From positions 1 to 45,182 of the forward strand of contig JAAYPO010000079.1 of assembly GCA_012519745.1 (NCBI GenBank): 45,182 bases of DNA, read 5' to 3'. Source of the stretch: Clostridiaceae bacterium (GTDB lineage Bacteria > Bacillota > Clostridia > Acetivibrionales > DTU013). The notes under the pieces were generated by a model. It did not search any database. It had not been told where the DNA came from and saw only the letters and a list, made by a program, of their open reading frames with translations. The translations under genes and the position numbers were made by a program. Below are positions 7,474 to 15,982 of the stretch, piece after piece (the first letter of the stretch is position 1; each line of letters starts with the position of its first letter).

Positions 7474-9360
7474 TCATGGATTCTCCGGTGGTTCCTGTAC
7501 TGTTGTCGGTTCATCCGCGGCAGGTGTCTGCTGTGCTGCCGGCAGTTCCGGAGCAGGCGGTTCAGATGGCTGTTCTGCTGTATCCTGGCCATCTGGAGCC
7601 TCGGTAACGTCGGAGACGTCGGGAACGTCAGTTGTGCCGGCAGTGCCGGGAGTACCCGGTGAGTCAGCTGCGTCCGCAGCACCCGGTTTTGTTTCAGCTG
7701 CAGCGGCAGTTGATGTGTTTATGTTTTTCATTTCCGCTGCAAGGCCCGGAGTGGTCGAACCGTCGGGATTGAGTATCCCCACCAGTATCTCTTCGGTGCA
7801 GGGCTTGTAACGGCTTGTATGGAGCTTTGTCTGAGAAACGACTTCATTGCCCATCTTTATTGTTTTATATGTTTCGACGACGAAACCATCGGTGCCGTAC
7901 TGGTATTTTTTCGTAGTACCCACCGGGAGATTGGGATCATCTACATATTTTGTTTCATAGGGGGTCCGGCTCAACACCTTGCTGCTGATATGGACGGTCT
8001 TGTCAGGTGTTGTATTGGTACCTTTGAATACAACATGTACATTCTTATCGTCGAGCCAGCTTTCGATCATGAGGGGCCATTGAGTAGAATTCACAAAGCG
8101 AAAGTCCGTGCCGCCGTAGTAAGCGGTAGCATCCTGGCCCAAGGGGACATATGTCACAATGAAGGTGTGGCTCTTCCTTTCATTGACCTGCAGGTCGGAT
8201 TGGAGAACAGCGGTGTAGAGCGTGCTGACTGCCTGACAGATACCGCCGCCGATGCCATCCTCCACTCGTCCGTTGATGTATATATGAGCTTCCTTGTAGC
8301 CGGTTTTTGCATTTCTCGAACCGACAATATCGTTGAATGAAAATTCTTCACCCGGCAGAAGTATGGTGCCGTTAAACTTGTTTACGGACAGGCCGATATT
8401 ATGGGCCCTGTTTATTTCATTTTTGGTGACTGTTTTGAAAGGGGTGCTCACCCTGGCCAACTCGTCTCTGAACAGCATGGAGACAGCTGTCTCGGTAGTC
8501 ACTGCCGGAGGTGTCAGGGTCACCGGGATTTCCCGGTCCCTATCTTCGGTTTTGTTATGCTCTTCGACTATTTTTTCAAGACGAGACCGGTCTATCTTTT
8601 TGCCGACTTTATGAGGTACGATCCTCAGAGTACCGTCCTCCCTCTCAAAGAAGGCATCCTCCGGTTCGCTGTTTAGCTGGGCATATATATCCTGAGCATC
8701 GAAAGGAGTGGGATGCGTCACCGTGACCTCGGGTTCGGCCAGACCTCCCCTGTTATTTTTTATCATGCCCATAACAAGAGCTTTAACATCTTCTTTGCTC
8801 ACACTCTCCCCATGCCTGCCGGATCTGATGACTACGCGTTCGTTAGTGACGAGGAGAGCTCCTTCTTTGACTTCGATGAACGCTTCCTTGCAGAAATTGT
8901 TAACAAAGCTGTCGATCTTCTCTTCATTATAGCTTTGGGGCATATTGATCACGACCCCGCTGATACCTGCCTGTGCGATATCATACAGCCTTTTGAACAC
9001 ATTGCCGGTACGTCCTATTGAATAAGCAGCTTCCACTGCGGCGTCGGTATCGTAATCTACTCCCAACTCAGGGTAAGTTGCTTCCACTTCGGCAGACGGG
9101 CTTCTAAGCATGATCTTAAGCTCCGCTGCAGGGATAGTGTATTGGGCATCCAGGTATTGGAGCATATCGTGCCTGCCCATGCCCGAAACATCCAGCCTGT
9201 CTACATATACACCCTCGTATGCTGTAGTGCTTTGCAAAAGCACATAGGAAAAAATGGCAGCCGACAACAGCATTATGGCTGTAAATATCAGCAATGCAGC
9301 AATAATAATACGTTTTTTGCTTTGTGGCTTGGGCAAACTGGACTGTACCTCTGGCTCCAT
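7474..9360 (-). CDS. VanW-family membrane-anchored cell-wall protein
   Basis: A 628-residue protein. Residues 1-15 are cytoplasmic, and a single membrane helix spans about residues 17-42 (IIIAALLIFTAIMLLSAAIF). Two tandem YoaR-like/PG_binding_4-type modules occupy about residues 50-300. A VanW domain follows at about 305-440, with the signature FSFNDIVGSRNAKTGY and DGIGGGICQAVSTLYTAVL, then a beta-rich G5-like region at about 450-540. The tail (about 555-628) is Ala/Pro/Thr/Glu-rich, low-complexity and probably surface-exposed. VanW-type proteins are tied to the cell wall in Firmicutes, but the biochemical activity is not established. It is monocistronic with its own terminator and divergent from the Nudix gene. 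Confidence 0.88.
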   Translation of the reverse strand: MEPEVQSSLPKPQSKKRIIIAALLIFTAIMLLSAAIFSYVLLQSTTAYEGVYVDRLDVSGMGRHDMLQYLDAQYTIPAAELKIMLRSPSAEVEATYPELGVDYDTDAAVEAAYSIGRTGNVFKRLYDIAQAGISGVVINMPQSYNEEKIDSFVNNFCKEAFIEVKEGALLVTNERVVIRSGRHGESVSKEDVKALVMGMIKNNRGGLAEPEVTVTHPTPFDAQDIYAQLNSEPEDAFFEREDGTLRIVPHKVGKKIDRSRLEKIVEEHNKTEDRDREIPVTLTPPAVTTETAVSMLFRDELARVSTPFKTVTKNEINRAHNIGLSVNKFNGTILLPGEEFSFNDIVGSRNAKTGYKEAHIYINGRVEDGIGGGICQAVSTLYTAVLQSDLQVNERKSHTFIVTYVPLGQDATAYYGGTDFRFVNSTQWPLMIESWLDDKNVHVVFKGTNTTPDKTVHISSKVLSRTPYETKYVDDPNLPVGTTKKYQYGTDGFVVETYKTIKMGNEVVSQTKLHTSRYKPCTEEILVGILNPDGSTTPGLAAEMKNINTSTAAAAETKPGAADAADSPGTPGTAGTTDVPDVSDVTEAPDGQDTAEQPSEPPAPELPAAQQTPAADEPTTVQEPPENP

Positions 9361-9592
9361 TGATTCAACACCCCGGAATAATTAGTTATACTGATTTCTA
9401 TACTTATTAAGACTGTTTAATTATCGCAATTGTTTCCCTAAAACTCAATACATAAACAAAAAATAATATTAAGTTTTCATTACTGAAGTTTCAAATTATC
9501 AATACAATAGTAGAAATGGGCTTTAAAATGTATTAATATTAAGGAAAAGAGAGATCTACCACATAGGCGGCTGTTTGAAAGGACAATAACTG

Positions 9593-10183
9593 ATGAATGT
9601 ATTTAATGAGGCAGAGTTTTACAATATATGCAAAAAGCTTGACTGTGAAGGAACAATAAAGGATGTGACGGTACGCTATACTACACCCAGCTACTTTAAC
9701 AGGATAAGGAACGTAGTTCAGCGGGACAGAAGAGGTGAAGTCGTTTTCTGTGTCATCAGGCCTGATGGCAGGATCATAACCACTGCCTGCAGAGATTATC
9801 CTGAAAACATATACAGGATACCCACGGGAGGCATCGGACATGGGGAAGATATACTGGACGCCATATTTCGCGAGGTCAGGGAGGAGCTGGGCCTTGAGGT
9901 CAGGATAAGATCCTTTGCAGGTGCGGTAAGGATACGGTTTGAGTACAAGGACAGCTTTGTGATGTTTTATTCATACATTTTCATCCTGGATGAGATCGGC
10001 GGCAAGCTGCTGGTGGATGCAAGCGATGACGAGATAAGTGCCATCAAAGAGGTTGACCTGGAGGGACTTGAGTGCGTCGCAGCGGCCCTTGATTCCATAA
10101 AAGGGAAATGGCATGATTGGGGCAAGTTCAGATACATAACTACCCACGCTGCACTGAGATATTTGAGTTACATGCGTATATAA
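9593..10183 (+). CDS. Nudix hydrolase
   Basis: A 196-residue protein with a complete Nudix box: G at the start of GGIGHGE, then seven residues, then REVREELGL, matching Gx5Ex7REUxEExGU (about residues 82-104). The N-terminal 50 residues are a family-specific extension and the C terminus forms the second half of the alpha/beta sandwich. Such enzymes hydrolyse nucleoside diphosphates linked to another moiety; the substrate here is unknown. The ribosome binding site GAAAGG is somewhat far (11 bases) from the ATG. It is upstream of the DUF2508-bofA pair, possibly cotranscribed since only 57 bases separate them. Confidence 0.88.
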   Translation: MNVFNEAEFYNICKKLDCEGTIKDVTVRYTTPSYFNRIRNVVQRDRRGEVVFCVIRPDGRIITTACRDYPENIYRIPTGGIGHGEDILDAIFREVREELGLEVRIRSFAGAVRIRFEYKDSFVMFYSYIFILDEIGGKLLVDASDDEISAIKEVDLEGLECVAAALDSIKGKWHDWGKFRYITTHAALRYLSYMRI

Positions 10184-10240
10184 GCACAAATCGGCGCCTA
10201 TACTTATAGTATAAAAGGAATATGCTGTAAGAAGGTGCAA

Positions 10241-10555
10241 ATGATGGATACCGAATTATTAAAACGGGGCCCAACGGGCACAGATTCCAGACTCAAATCA
10301 AGCAATGCAAAAAGTTCTTTTTCTCCAAAGGCAAAGCATCATAACAGACTGACACGGGAAGAACATCAGATCATAGAAGCGGTGCTTGAGGCCAAGGACG
10401 AGTGGGTGGCAGCAAGTGTTGATTTCAACTATGCAGATGATGATCTGCTCGTAGATTATCATGTCTACAGGCTAAAGGCCTGTGAGGCCAGATATGCTTA
10501 CTTTTTAAAGCTTGCCAAGGAAAAAGGGCTGACTCTGAACACTCTGTTGTCATAA
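10241..10555 (+). CDS. DUF2508 (YaaL-like) protein
   Basis: About 104 residues. The C-terminal two-thirds matches DUF2508: helices around EAVLEAKDEWVAASVDFNYADDDLL and a YHVYRLKACEARYAYFLKLA segment. The N-terminal 35 residues are polar and not conserved. The start is ATG at 10241 or 10244; the GTG at 10235 overlaps the AAGAAGGTG ribosome binding site and is rejected. The gene directly precedes bofA, the order known from Bacillus (recR-yaaL-bofA) and other spore formers, which supports the call. Function is unknown. Confidence 0.8.
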   Translation: MMDTELLKRGPTGTDSRLKSSNAKSSFSPKAKHHNRLTREEHQIIEAVLEAKDEWVAASVDFNYADDDLLVDYHVYRLKACEARYAYFLKLAKEKGLTLNTLLS

Positions 10556-10716
10556 TTACATCATTGTACAAGTATAATAGAACGAGGCAGCCGGATGCGC
10601 TTGGGCCGCATGCTGTTCACGGCTTCTTGTCTGTTGCTTTGCGCATGGGACAGGCGGGCAGAGCTGCCGGTACGGGCTAAAGTAAAGTGTTGGGTTCGCC
10701 GGGTATGGTGTGAAAT

Positions 10717-10983
10717 ATGGTTAATGTTGGGGTCGTTTTTGCATATGTCATCGGTATAGTACTGCTGTTTATATTTGCCAGGCTGTTTCTTACTCCTCTT
10801 AAAACCATCCTTAAGCTTGTGCTCAATTCGCTGATGGGAGCTGCAGCTATCCTGCTTGCCAACTGGGCAGGCAGCCTGTTTGGCTTTCATATGGCACTTA
10901 ACATATATACTGCATTTATCGTTGGGACACTGGGCATACCGGGGTTCATCCTTCTTGCCATTCTAAAGCTGATATTCAAATAG
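10717..10983 (+). CDS. bofA: BofA-family pro-sigma-K processing inhibitor
   Basis: An 88-residue integral membrane protein with two hydrophobic stretches (about residues 3-25 and 33-52) and a third C-terminal one. The conserved C-terminal BofA pattern is visible: FHMALNIYTAFIVGTLGIPGF (about residues 53-73). In Bacillus, BofA sits in the mother-cell-derived membrane around the forespore and, with SpoIVFA, keeps the SpoIVFB protease inactive until the forespore signals. Its place directly after the YaaL-like gene is the classic arrangement. The ribosome binding site is weak. In Clostridia BofA homologues occur even where pro-sigma-K control differs, so the exact role here is inferred. Confidence 0.88.
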   Translation: MVNVGVVFAYVIGIVLLFIFARLFLTPLKTILKLVLNSLMGAAAILLANWAGSLFGFHMALNIYTAFIVGTLGIPGFILLAILKLIFK

Positions 10984-11067
10984 CAGATAATAAATTTGTT
11001 AGTAAATGAAACACTTCACAAAACCCAAGTTCAGTGTTAAAATAATATCAGGTGTGCGGATTAAAAT

Positions 11068-11082
11068 TGTATACAGTATACA
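11068..11082. promoter_or_regulatory. Perfect 15-bp palindrome, candidate GntR/FadR-type operator of the PFOR gene
   Basis: TGTATACAGTATACA is a perfect inverted repeat (TGTATAC, centre A, GTATACA). With one mismatched pair, it extends through flanking AAA/TTT to 23 bases. It lies 157 bases upstream of the PFOR start in the only intergenic space before that gene. The TGTATAC-type half-site resembles operators of FadR-subfamily GntR regulators, one of which is encoded at 21978-22664. Binding is inference. Confidence 0.5.
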
Positions 11083-11238
11083 TTTTGACCCGTGAATCAA
11101 ATTGACAAAACCCCCGATTATCTTTAACTGTAAGTTTTTATAGATTGATCAGTACATAGAGCCCTCCTGAATCAATGCGTTATAAGAAGTCTGCAGTAAT
11201 CAGAGAACAAAAAGGGGAAAAATAAAGGGGAGATTAGA

Positions 11239-14200
11239 ATGGGAAAGAACATGAAAACAATGGACGGAAATACCGCTGCTGCCCACATTGCATATGCATT
11301 TACCGATGTGGCGGGTATTTACCCTATCACTCCGTCATCCGTTATGGCAGAACATGTGGATGAGTGGTCTGCAAACGGCAGGAAAAACATTTTCGGCCAG
11401 GAAGTAAGTGTCGTAGAAATGCAGTCGGAAGCGGGTGCAGCAGGAACTGTACACGGATCCCTCGCAGCGGGTGCTCTGACTACCACCTTCACAGCATCTC
11501 AAGGCTTGCTGCTCATGATACCGAATCTTTACAAGATCGCGGGAGAACTGCTTCCGGGCGTATTCCACGTGAGTGCAAGGGCAGTGGCCAGCCATGCGCT
11601 GTCCATCTTTGGAGATCATTCGGACGTTATGGCATGTCGCCAGACCGGCGCTGCATTGCTTGCAGAAGGCAGCGTACAGGAGGTCATGGACCTGGCAGCT
11701 GTTGCTCATCTGAGCGCAATAAAGGGCAGAGTGCCTTTTATCAACTTCTTTGACGGCTTCAGAACATCCCATGAACTGCAAAAGATAGACGTGATCGAAT
11801 ATGACGAACTGGCAAAGCTCATCGATTATGATGCAGTCAAAAGGTTCAGGAAAAACGCTCTCAATCCAGAGCATCCGGTGATCAGAGGAACAGCACAGAA
11901 TCCGGATATATTCTTCCAGGCCCGTGAAGCATCAAACGGTTTTTACAATGCGCTGCCGGCAATCGTTGAAGAATACATGAACAAAATAAATGAACTCACC
12001 GGCAGGAACTACGGACTCTTCAATTATTACGGAGCACCGGATGCAGACAGGATAATCATAGCCATGGGATCCGTCACCGAAACTATAGACGAGACCATTG
12101 ATTACCTGATGGCTGCCGGAGAAAAGGTCGGCGTTGTAAAAGTCCACCTTTACAGACCTTTCTCAGTTGAACACCTGCTGAAGGTCATTCCCGATACCGC
12201 TGAGAAGATAGCTGTCCTTGACAGGACAAAAGAGCCCGGAGCGCTGGGAGAGCCGTTGTACCAGGATGTTTGTACAGCCCTTCTGGAAAGCGGTAAACTG
12301 CGCACTATCGTTGCCGGCCGTTATGGACTTGGTTCGAAGGATACGACGCCTGCACAGATAGCAGCTGTATATGAGAACCTGAAATCAGATAATCCGAAGA
12401 ATCACTTTACAATAGGAATAGTAGATGATGTTACAATGCTTTCCCTTCCTGTAGGGGAAGAGCTTGACACTGCTGCCGAAGGAACCAAAAGCTGCAAGTT
12501 CTGGGGACTTGGTTCGGATGGAACAGTCGGTGCCAACAAAAACTCCATCAAGATCATAGGCGACCATACGGATATGTATGCACAGGCATACTTTTCATAC
12601 GACTCCAAGAAATCCGGCGGTGTAACGATCTCGCATCTGAGATTCGGAAAGAAGCCGATCCGCTCGACCTATCTCATAAACAAGGCGGACTTCGTGGCAT
12701 GTCACAACCCGTCCTATATCGGCAAATATGACATGGTCAGCGATCTGAAGGACAACGGTATTTTCCTGCTCAACTGCAGCTGGACCCCTGAGGAGCTGAA
12801 CGAGAAGCTGCCTGCAGACATGAAGCGCTATATAGCAAAGCACAATATCAAGCTGTATACTATTGACGGTGTTTCCATAGGCAAGGAGATAGGGCTTGGA
12901 AGCAGGATCAATATGATAATGCAGTCAGCCTTCTTCAAGCTGGCCAACATCATTCCTCTGGAAGATGCAGTTAAATACATGAAGGATGCTATTCTCAAGA
13001 CTTACGGCAGAAAGGGCGAGAAGATCGTCAACATGAACTATCTTGCTGTAGATAAAGGAATAGAGGCTCTGCATAAGATAGAAATACCGGCAGACTGGGG
13101 CAATGCAGTCGACGAAGCTGCAGCCACAAAGGACGTGCCTGAATTTATCAGCAAGATACTTGATCCAATAAACAGCCAGATGGGTGACAAGCTTCCTGTC
13201 AGTGCATTTGTAGGCAGAGAAGACGGTACGTTCCCCAATGGCACCTCGAGATACGAGAAGAGAGGAATAGCTGTCGATGTTCCCGAATGGCAGATAGATA
13301 ATTGTATCCAGTGCAACCAGTGTTCATACGTATGCCCCCATGCAGCTATCAGACCGTTCCTTTTGGATGAAAACGAAGTCAAGAACGCTCCTGAAGGCTT
13401 TGAATCAAAGAAGGCAATGGGCAAAGGCTTTGACGGCCTGAACTTCAGGATCCAGGTGTCGGTGCTTGACTGTGCCGGCTGCGGAAGCTGTGCAAATGTA
13501 TGTCCCTCAAAGGAAAAATCATTGATCATGAAGCCTATCGAAACCCAGTACGAACAGGAAAAGAACTGGGAGTATGCCATGACAGTGGAGCCGAAGAACC
13601 CGATGGGAGAGACTACGGTCAAGGGCAGCCAGTTCCAGGAACCGCTGCTTGAGTTCTCCGGCGCATGCGCAGGCTGCGGTGAGACTCCTTATGCAAAGCT
13701 GATGACTCAGCTGTTCGGCGACAGGATGATGATAGCAAATGCAACAGGCTGTTCGTCCATATGGGGCGGAAGTGCTCCGTCAATGCCTTATTGTTCAAAC
13801 AAGAAGGGCTTTGGACCGTCATGGGCAAACTCGCTGTTTGAGGACAATGCCGAATTTGGCTATGGTATGTATCTTGCCGTGAAACAGATCAGGAGCAAGA
13901 TTGCAGATAACTGTGCAAAACTCCTTGAAGGATCACTTCCTGAGGATGTAAAAGCAGCAATCGAAGGCTGGCTCGAAAACATGGATGACGGCAATGGTTC
14001 CAAGAAGGCTTCTGCTGATCTGAAAGCAGCGCTTGCAGGCTTTGCAGCAAAGGCTGATGCCGATGCAAAGGTACTGGTCGAGGATATACTGGAGAACAGT
14101 GAATTCCTTGTAAAGAAATCTCAGTGGATCCTTGGCGGAGACGGCTGGGCTTATGATATCGGCTTTGGCGGTCTGGACCATGTCCTGGCCTCAAATGAAG

Positions 14201-14763
14201 ATATAAATGTGCTCGTATTTGATACGGAAGTGTACTCAAATACAGGCGGTCAGTCATCCAAGGCTACTCCTACCGGCGCTGTGGCACAGTTTGCGGCATC
14301 CGGCAAGAAGACAAAGAAGAAAGACCTTGGCATGATAGCCATGTCATACGGCTATGTCTATGTAGCTCAGGTAGCCATGGGTGCAAATCAGAACCAGCTT
14401 ATAAAGGCAATGATCGAAGCAGAGAAATATAAAGGACCTTCGCTGATCATTGCGTACGCTCCCTGCATAAACCATGGACTGAAGCTGGGAATGGGCAATT
14501 CACAGCTTGAAGAAAAGAATGCAGTAGAAGCAGGCTACTGGCATCTGTACAGATATAACCCGATGCTCAAGGAAGAGGGAAAGAACCCCTTCGTGCTCGA
14601 TTCCAAGGAGCCGACCGCTTCTTACAGAGACTTTATAATGAGCGAGGTAAGGTACTCGTCATTGACAAGGACATTCCCTGAAAAAGCGGAGCAGCTGTTT
14701 GCAGAGGCTGAAAAGGACGCAAAGGAACGCTATGAGAGCTATAAAAGACTTGCTAACGGCTAA
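11239..14763 (+). CDS. nifJ: Pyruvate:ferredoxin (flavodoxin) oxidoreductase, homodimeric
   Basis: A 1174-residue single-chain enzyme that converts pyruvate and CoA to acetyl-CoA and CO2 with reduction of ferredoxin; central to clostridial fermentation. It starts with the pyruvate-binding domain (AYPIT-type GIYPITPSSVMAEHVDEW, residues 27-44). A transketolase-like domain II, the EKR region and two [4Fe-4S] clusters follow: CIQCNQCSYVCP (from C689) and CAGCGSCANVCP (from C745). The C-terminal part has the third cluster ligands in GACAGCGETPY (C810, C813) and the thiamine diphosphate/Mg site GDGWAYDIGFGG and VYSNTGGQSSK. Length is standard for the family. It is transcribed alone, ending at a strong terminator. 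Confidence 0.98.
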   Translation: MGKNMKTMDGNTAAAHIAYAFTDVAGIYPITPSSVMAEHVDEWSANGRKNIFGQEVSVVEMQSEAGAAGTVHGSLAAGALTTTFTASQGLLLMIPNLYKIAGELLPGVFHVSARAVASHALSIFGDHSDVMACRQTGAALLAEGSVQEVMDLAAVAHLSAIKGRVPFINFFDGFRTSHELQKIDVIEYDELAKLIDYDAVKRFRKNALNPEHPVIRGTAQNPDIFFQAREASNGFYNALPAIVEEYMNKINELTGRNYGLFNYYGAPDADRIIIAMGSVTETIDETIDYLMAAGEKVGVVKVHLYRPFSVEHLLKVIPDTAEKIAVLDRTKEPGALGEPLYQDVCTALLESGKLRTIVAGRYGLGSKDTTPAQIAAVYENLKSDNPKNHFTIGIVDDVTMLSLPVGEELDTAAEGTKSCKFWGLGSDGTVGANKNSIKIIGDHTDMYAQAYFSYDSKKSGGVTISHLRFGKKPIRSTYLINKADFVACHNPSYIGKYDMVSDLKDNGIFLLNCSWTPEELNEKLPADMKRYIAKHNIKLYTIDGVSIGKEIGLGSRINMIMQSAFFKLANIIPLEDAVKYMKDAILKTYGRKGEKIVNMNYLAVDKGIEALHKIEIPADWGNAVDEAAATKDVPEFISKILDPINSQMGDKLPVSAFVGREDGTFPNGTSRYEKRGIAVDVPEWQIDNCIQCNQCSYVCPHAAIRPFLLDENEVKNAPEGFESKKAMGKGFDGLNFRIQVSVLDCAGCGSCANVCPSKEKSLIMKPIETQYEQEKNWEYAMTVEPKNPMGETTVKGSQFQEPLLEFSGACAGCGETPYAKLMTQLFGDRMMIANATGCSSIWGGSAPSMPYCSNKKGFGPSWANSLFEDNAEFGYGMYLAVKQIRSKIADNCAKLLEGSLPEDVKAAIEGWLENMDDGNGSKKASADLKAALAGFAAKADADAKVLVEDILENSEFLVKKSQWILGGDGWAYDIGFGGLDHVLASNEDINVLVFDTEVYSNTGGQSSKATPTGAVAQFAASGKKTKKKDLGMIAMSYGYVYVAQVAMGANQNQLIKAMIEAEKYKGPSLIIAYAPCINHGLKLGMGNSQLEEKNAVEAGYWHLYRYNPMLKEEGKNPFVLDSKEPTASYRDFIMSEVRYSSLTRTFPEKAEQLFAEAEKDAKERYESYKRLANG

Positions 14764-14785
14764 GTAAGCTGTCCGGCAGATGCTT

Positions 14786-14827
14786 ACCGGCGGATGGTCA
14801 TCACTGACTGTCCGCCGGTTTTGTTTT
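14786..14827 (+). terminator. Intrinsic terminator of the PFOR gene
   Basis: A 9-bp GC-rich stem, ACCGGCGGA (14786-14794) with TCCGCCGGT (14811-14819), followed by TTTTGTTTT. It starts 22 bases after the PFOR stop codon. Confidence 0.9.
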
Positions 14828-14926
14828 CCGGCTCCTTCTATATACGCTGCCGAGGGCATATAATTTATTGTTTCGCAACAATACGGAGTAAATGCTCCTG
14901 CAGAGGATATGACCGGAGGAATTGCC

Positions 14927-15916
14927 ATGCAGGGAATAGAAAGAGAAATCGAAAACATCTACAGTCTGGATGTCAGCAGTATGTTTCCCTATAAGGATAT
15001 GTTTATTATTGTAACACCGAAAGGCCACAAGGCAATAAGAAGGATACCATTTTCATTCGAGAGGCTCAGATTTGTTCACGGTGCAAAAGAACATCTGGCG
15101 TCAAACGGCTTTCCTTTCATAGATCCCTATGTGCTGACAGCCTCAGGCGATCCCGGCTTTTATCACAATAACAGCCTGTATGCCCTGACGGACTTGATCG
15201 ACGGCCGTGAAAGCAGCTTTGACAGCGATGCGGATCTGGTAAAGGCCGCCGCCGCTCTGGCTGGGATGCACAAAGCCTCAGCCGGATATATCGCCCCTGA
15301 AGGCTGTAAAGTACAGAATGAACTGGGCAGATTGCCCGGTTATTTTGCAAAGCGCCTGGAAGACATCAAGAAGATGCGCAAGCAGGCAAAAAGGGGAAAA
15401 GGGCGGTTTGACCAGCTGTTTCTTCAATATGCCGACCATTTTATCAATGTCGGTGAAAAAGCTTCCAAGGAGCTTGCTGCATCGGCTTATGAGAAATTAG
15501 CAGCCAAAACATGGGACGAAAAATCCTTTTGTCATCACGACTATACCCATCACAATATCATATTGAATGACGGACGTGTTACTATCATCAACTTCAATTA
15601 CTGCTGCTATGAGCTGAGAGTGTACGATGTGGCAAATCTGCTGAGACGCAAGATGCGAAAATGCGGATGGGATGTGTCAAAAAGCGAACTGATCATTCGG
15701 TCTTATTGCAGCGTTGATTCTCTGGACCGGGAGGAAATGGAGGTAATGAAGATCGTCCTTCAGTTCCCTCAAAAATTCTGGCGTGTAGCAAACCGCTACT
15801 ACAACAGCCGGCGCAGCTGGTCGGAGAAGAGCTACGTGAACAGGCTTCAGGAGGTAATAGATGAGATAGAGCCCTTTAAGGCGTTCATAGAGGCTTATAA
15901 AGAAACATACTTATAA
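14927..15916 (+). CDS. CotS-family spore coat protein, kinase-like fold
   Basis: A 329-residue protein of the CotS/YutH spore-coat family, which shares the aminoglycoside/choline phosphotransferase fold. The catalytic-loop motif HxDxxxxN is present in CHHDYTHHNIIL (Asp at residue 205). The following metal-binding position, normally IDFD, reads INFN (residues 221-224), so both acidic residues are Asn. C-terminal VYDVANLLRRKMRKCGW and VANRYYNSRRSW are typical of the family. The ATG at 14927 is preferred over 14909 because GGAGGAATT lies directly before it. Family members are made late in sporulation and deposited on the spore surface. The changed residues suggest weakened or absent kinase activity (inference). 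Confidence 0.85.
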   Translation: MQGIEREIENIYSLDVSSMFPYKDMFIIVTPKGHKAIRRIPFSFERLRFVHGAKEHLASNGFPFIDPYVLTASGDPGFYHNNSLYALTDLIDGRESSFDSDADLVKAAAALAGMHKASAGYIAPEGCKVQNELGRLPGYFAKRLEDIKKMRKQAKRGKGRFDQLFLQYADHFINVGEKASKELAASAYEKLAAKTWDEKSFCHHDYTHHNIILNDGRVTIINFNYCCYELRVYDVANLLRRKMRKCGWDVSKSELIIRSYCSVDSLDREEMEVMKIVLQFPQKFWRVANRYYNSRRSWSEKSYVNRLQEVIDEIEPFKAFIEAYKETYL

Positions 15917-15925
15917 CGCATCGTT

Positions 15926-15970
15926 ATAGCGGGGCAGAGGCTGATCGGGATCCGTCCTCTGCCTCGCTAT
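15926..15970. terminator. Long hairpin between convergent genes, probable bidirectional terminator
   Basis: A 15-bp stem with one G-T pair: ATAGCGGGGCAGAGG (15926-15940) against 15956-15970. It lies between the ends of the CotS-type gene and fhs. The T-run is poor on both sides, so efficiency is uncertain. Confidence 0.65.
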
Positions 15971-15982
15971 GGCCTGTTTAAT

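Noticed and set aside
7469-7810. Gly/Ser/Ala-rich frame on + over the VanW tail
   Set aside because: It mirrors the Pro/Ala/Thr-rich low-complexity tail encoded on the minus strand.
10584-10700. Signal recognition particle RNA between YaaL-like gene and bofA
   Set aside because: The Bacillus small RNA scr is in this neighbourhood, but the conserved GGAAGGAAGCAGCC-type core is missing.
11102-11130. Strong sigma-A promoter of PFOR from TTGACA at 11102
   Set aside because: The -35 is perfect, but at 16-18 bases spacing only poor -10 matches such as TAACTG are present, so I do not list it as a feature.
13038-13622. 194-residue open frame antisense to PFOR
   Set aside because: PFOR is intact and unmistakable on the + strand; the antisense frame has no recognisable domain or ribosome binding site.
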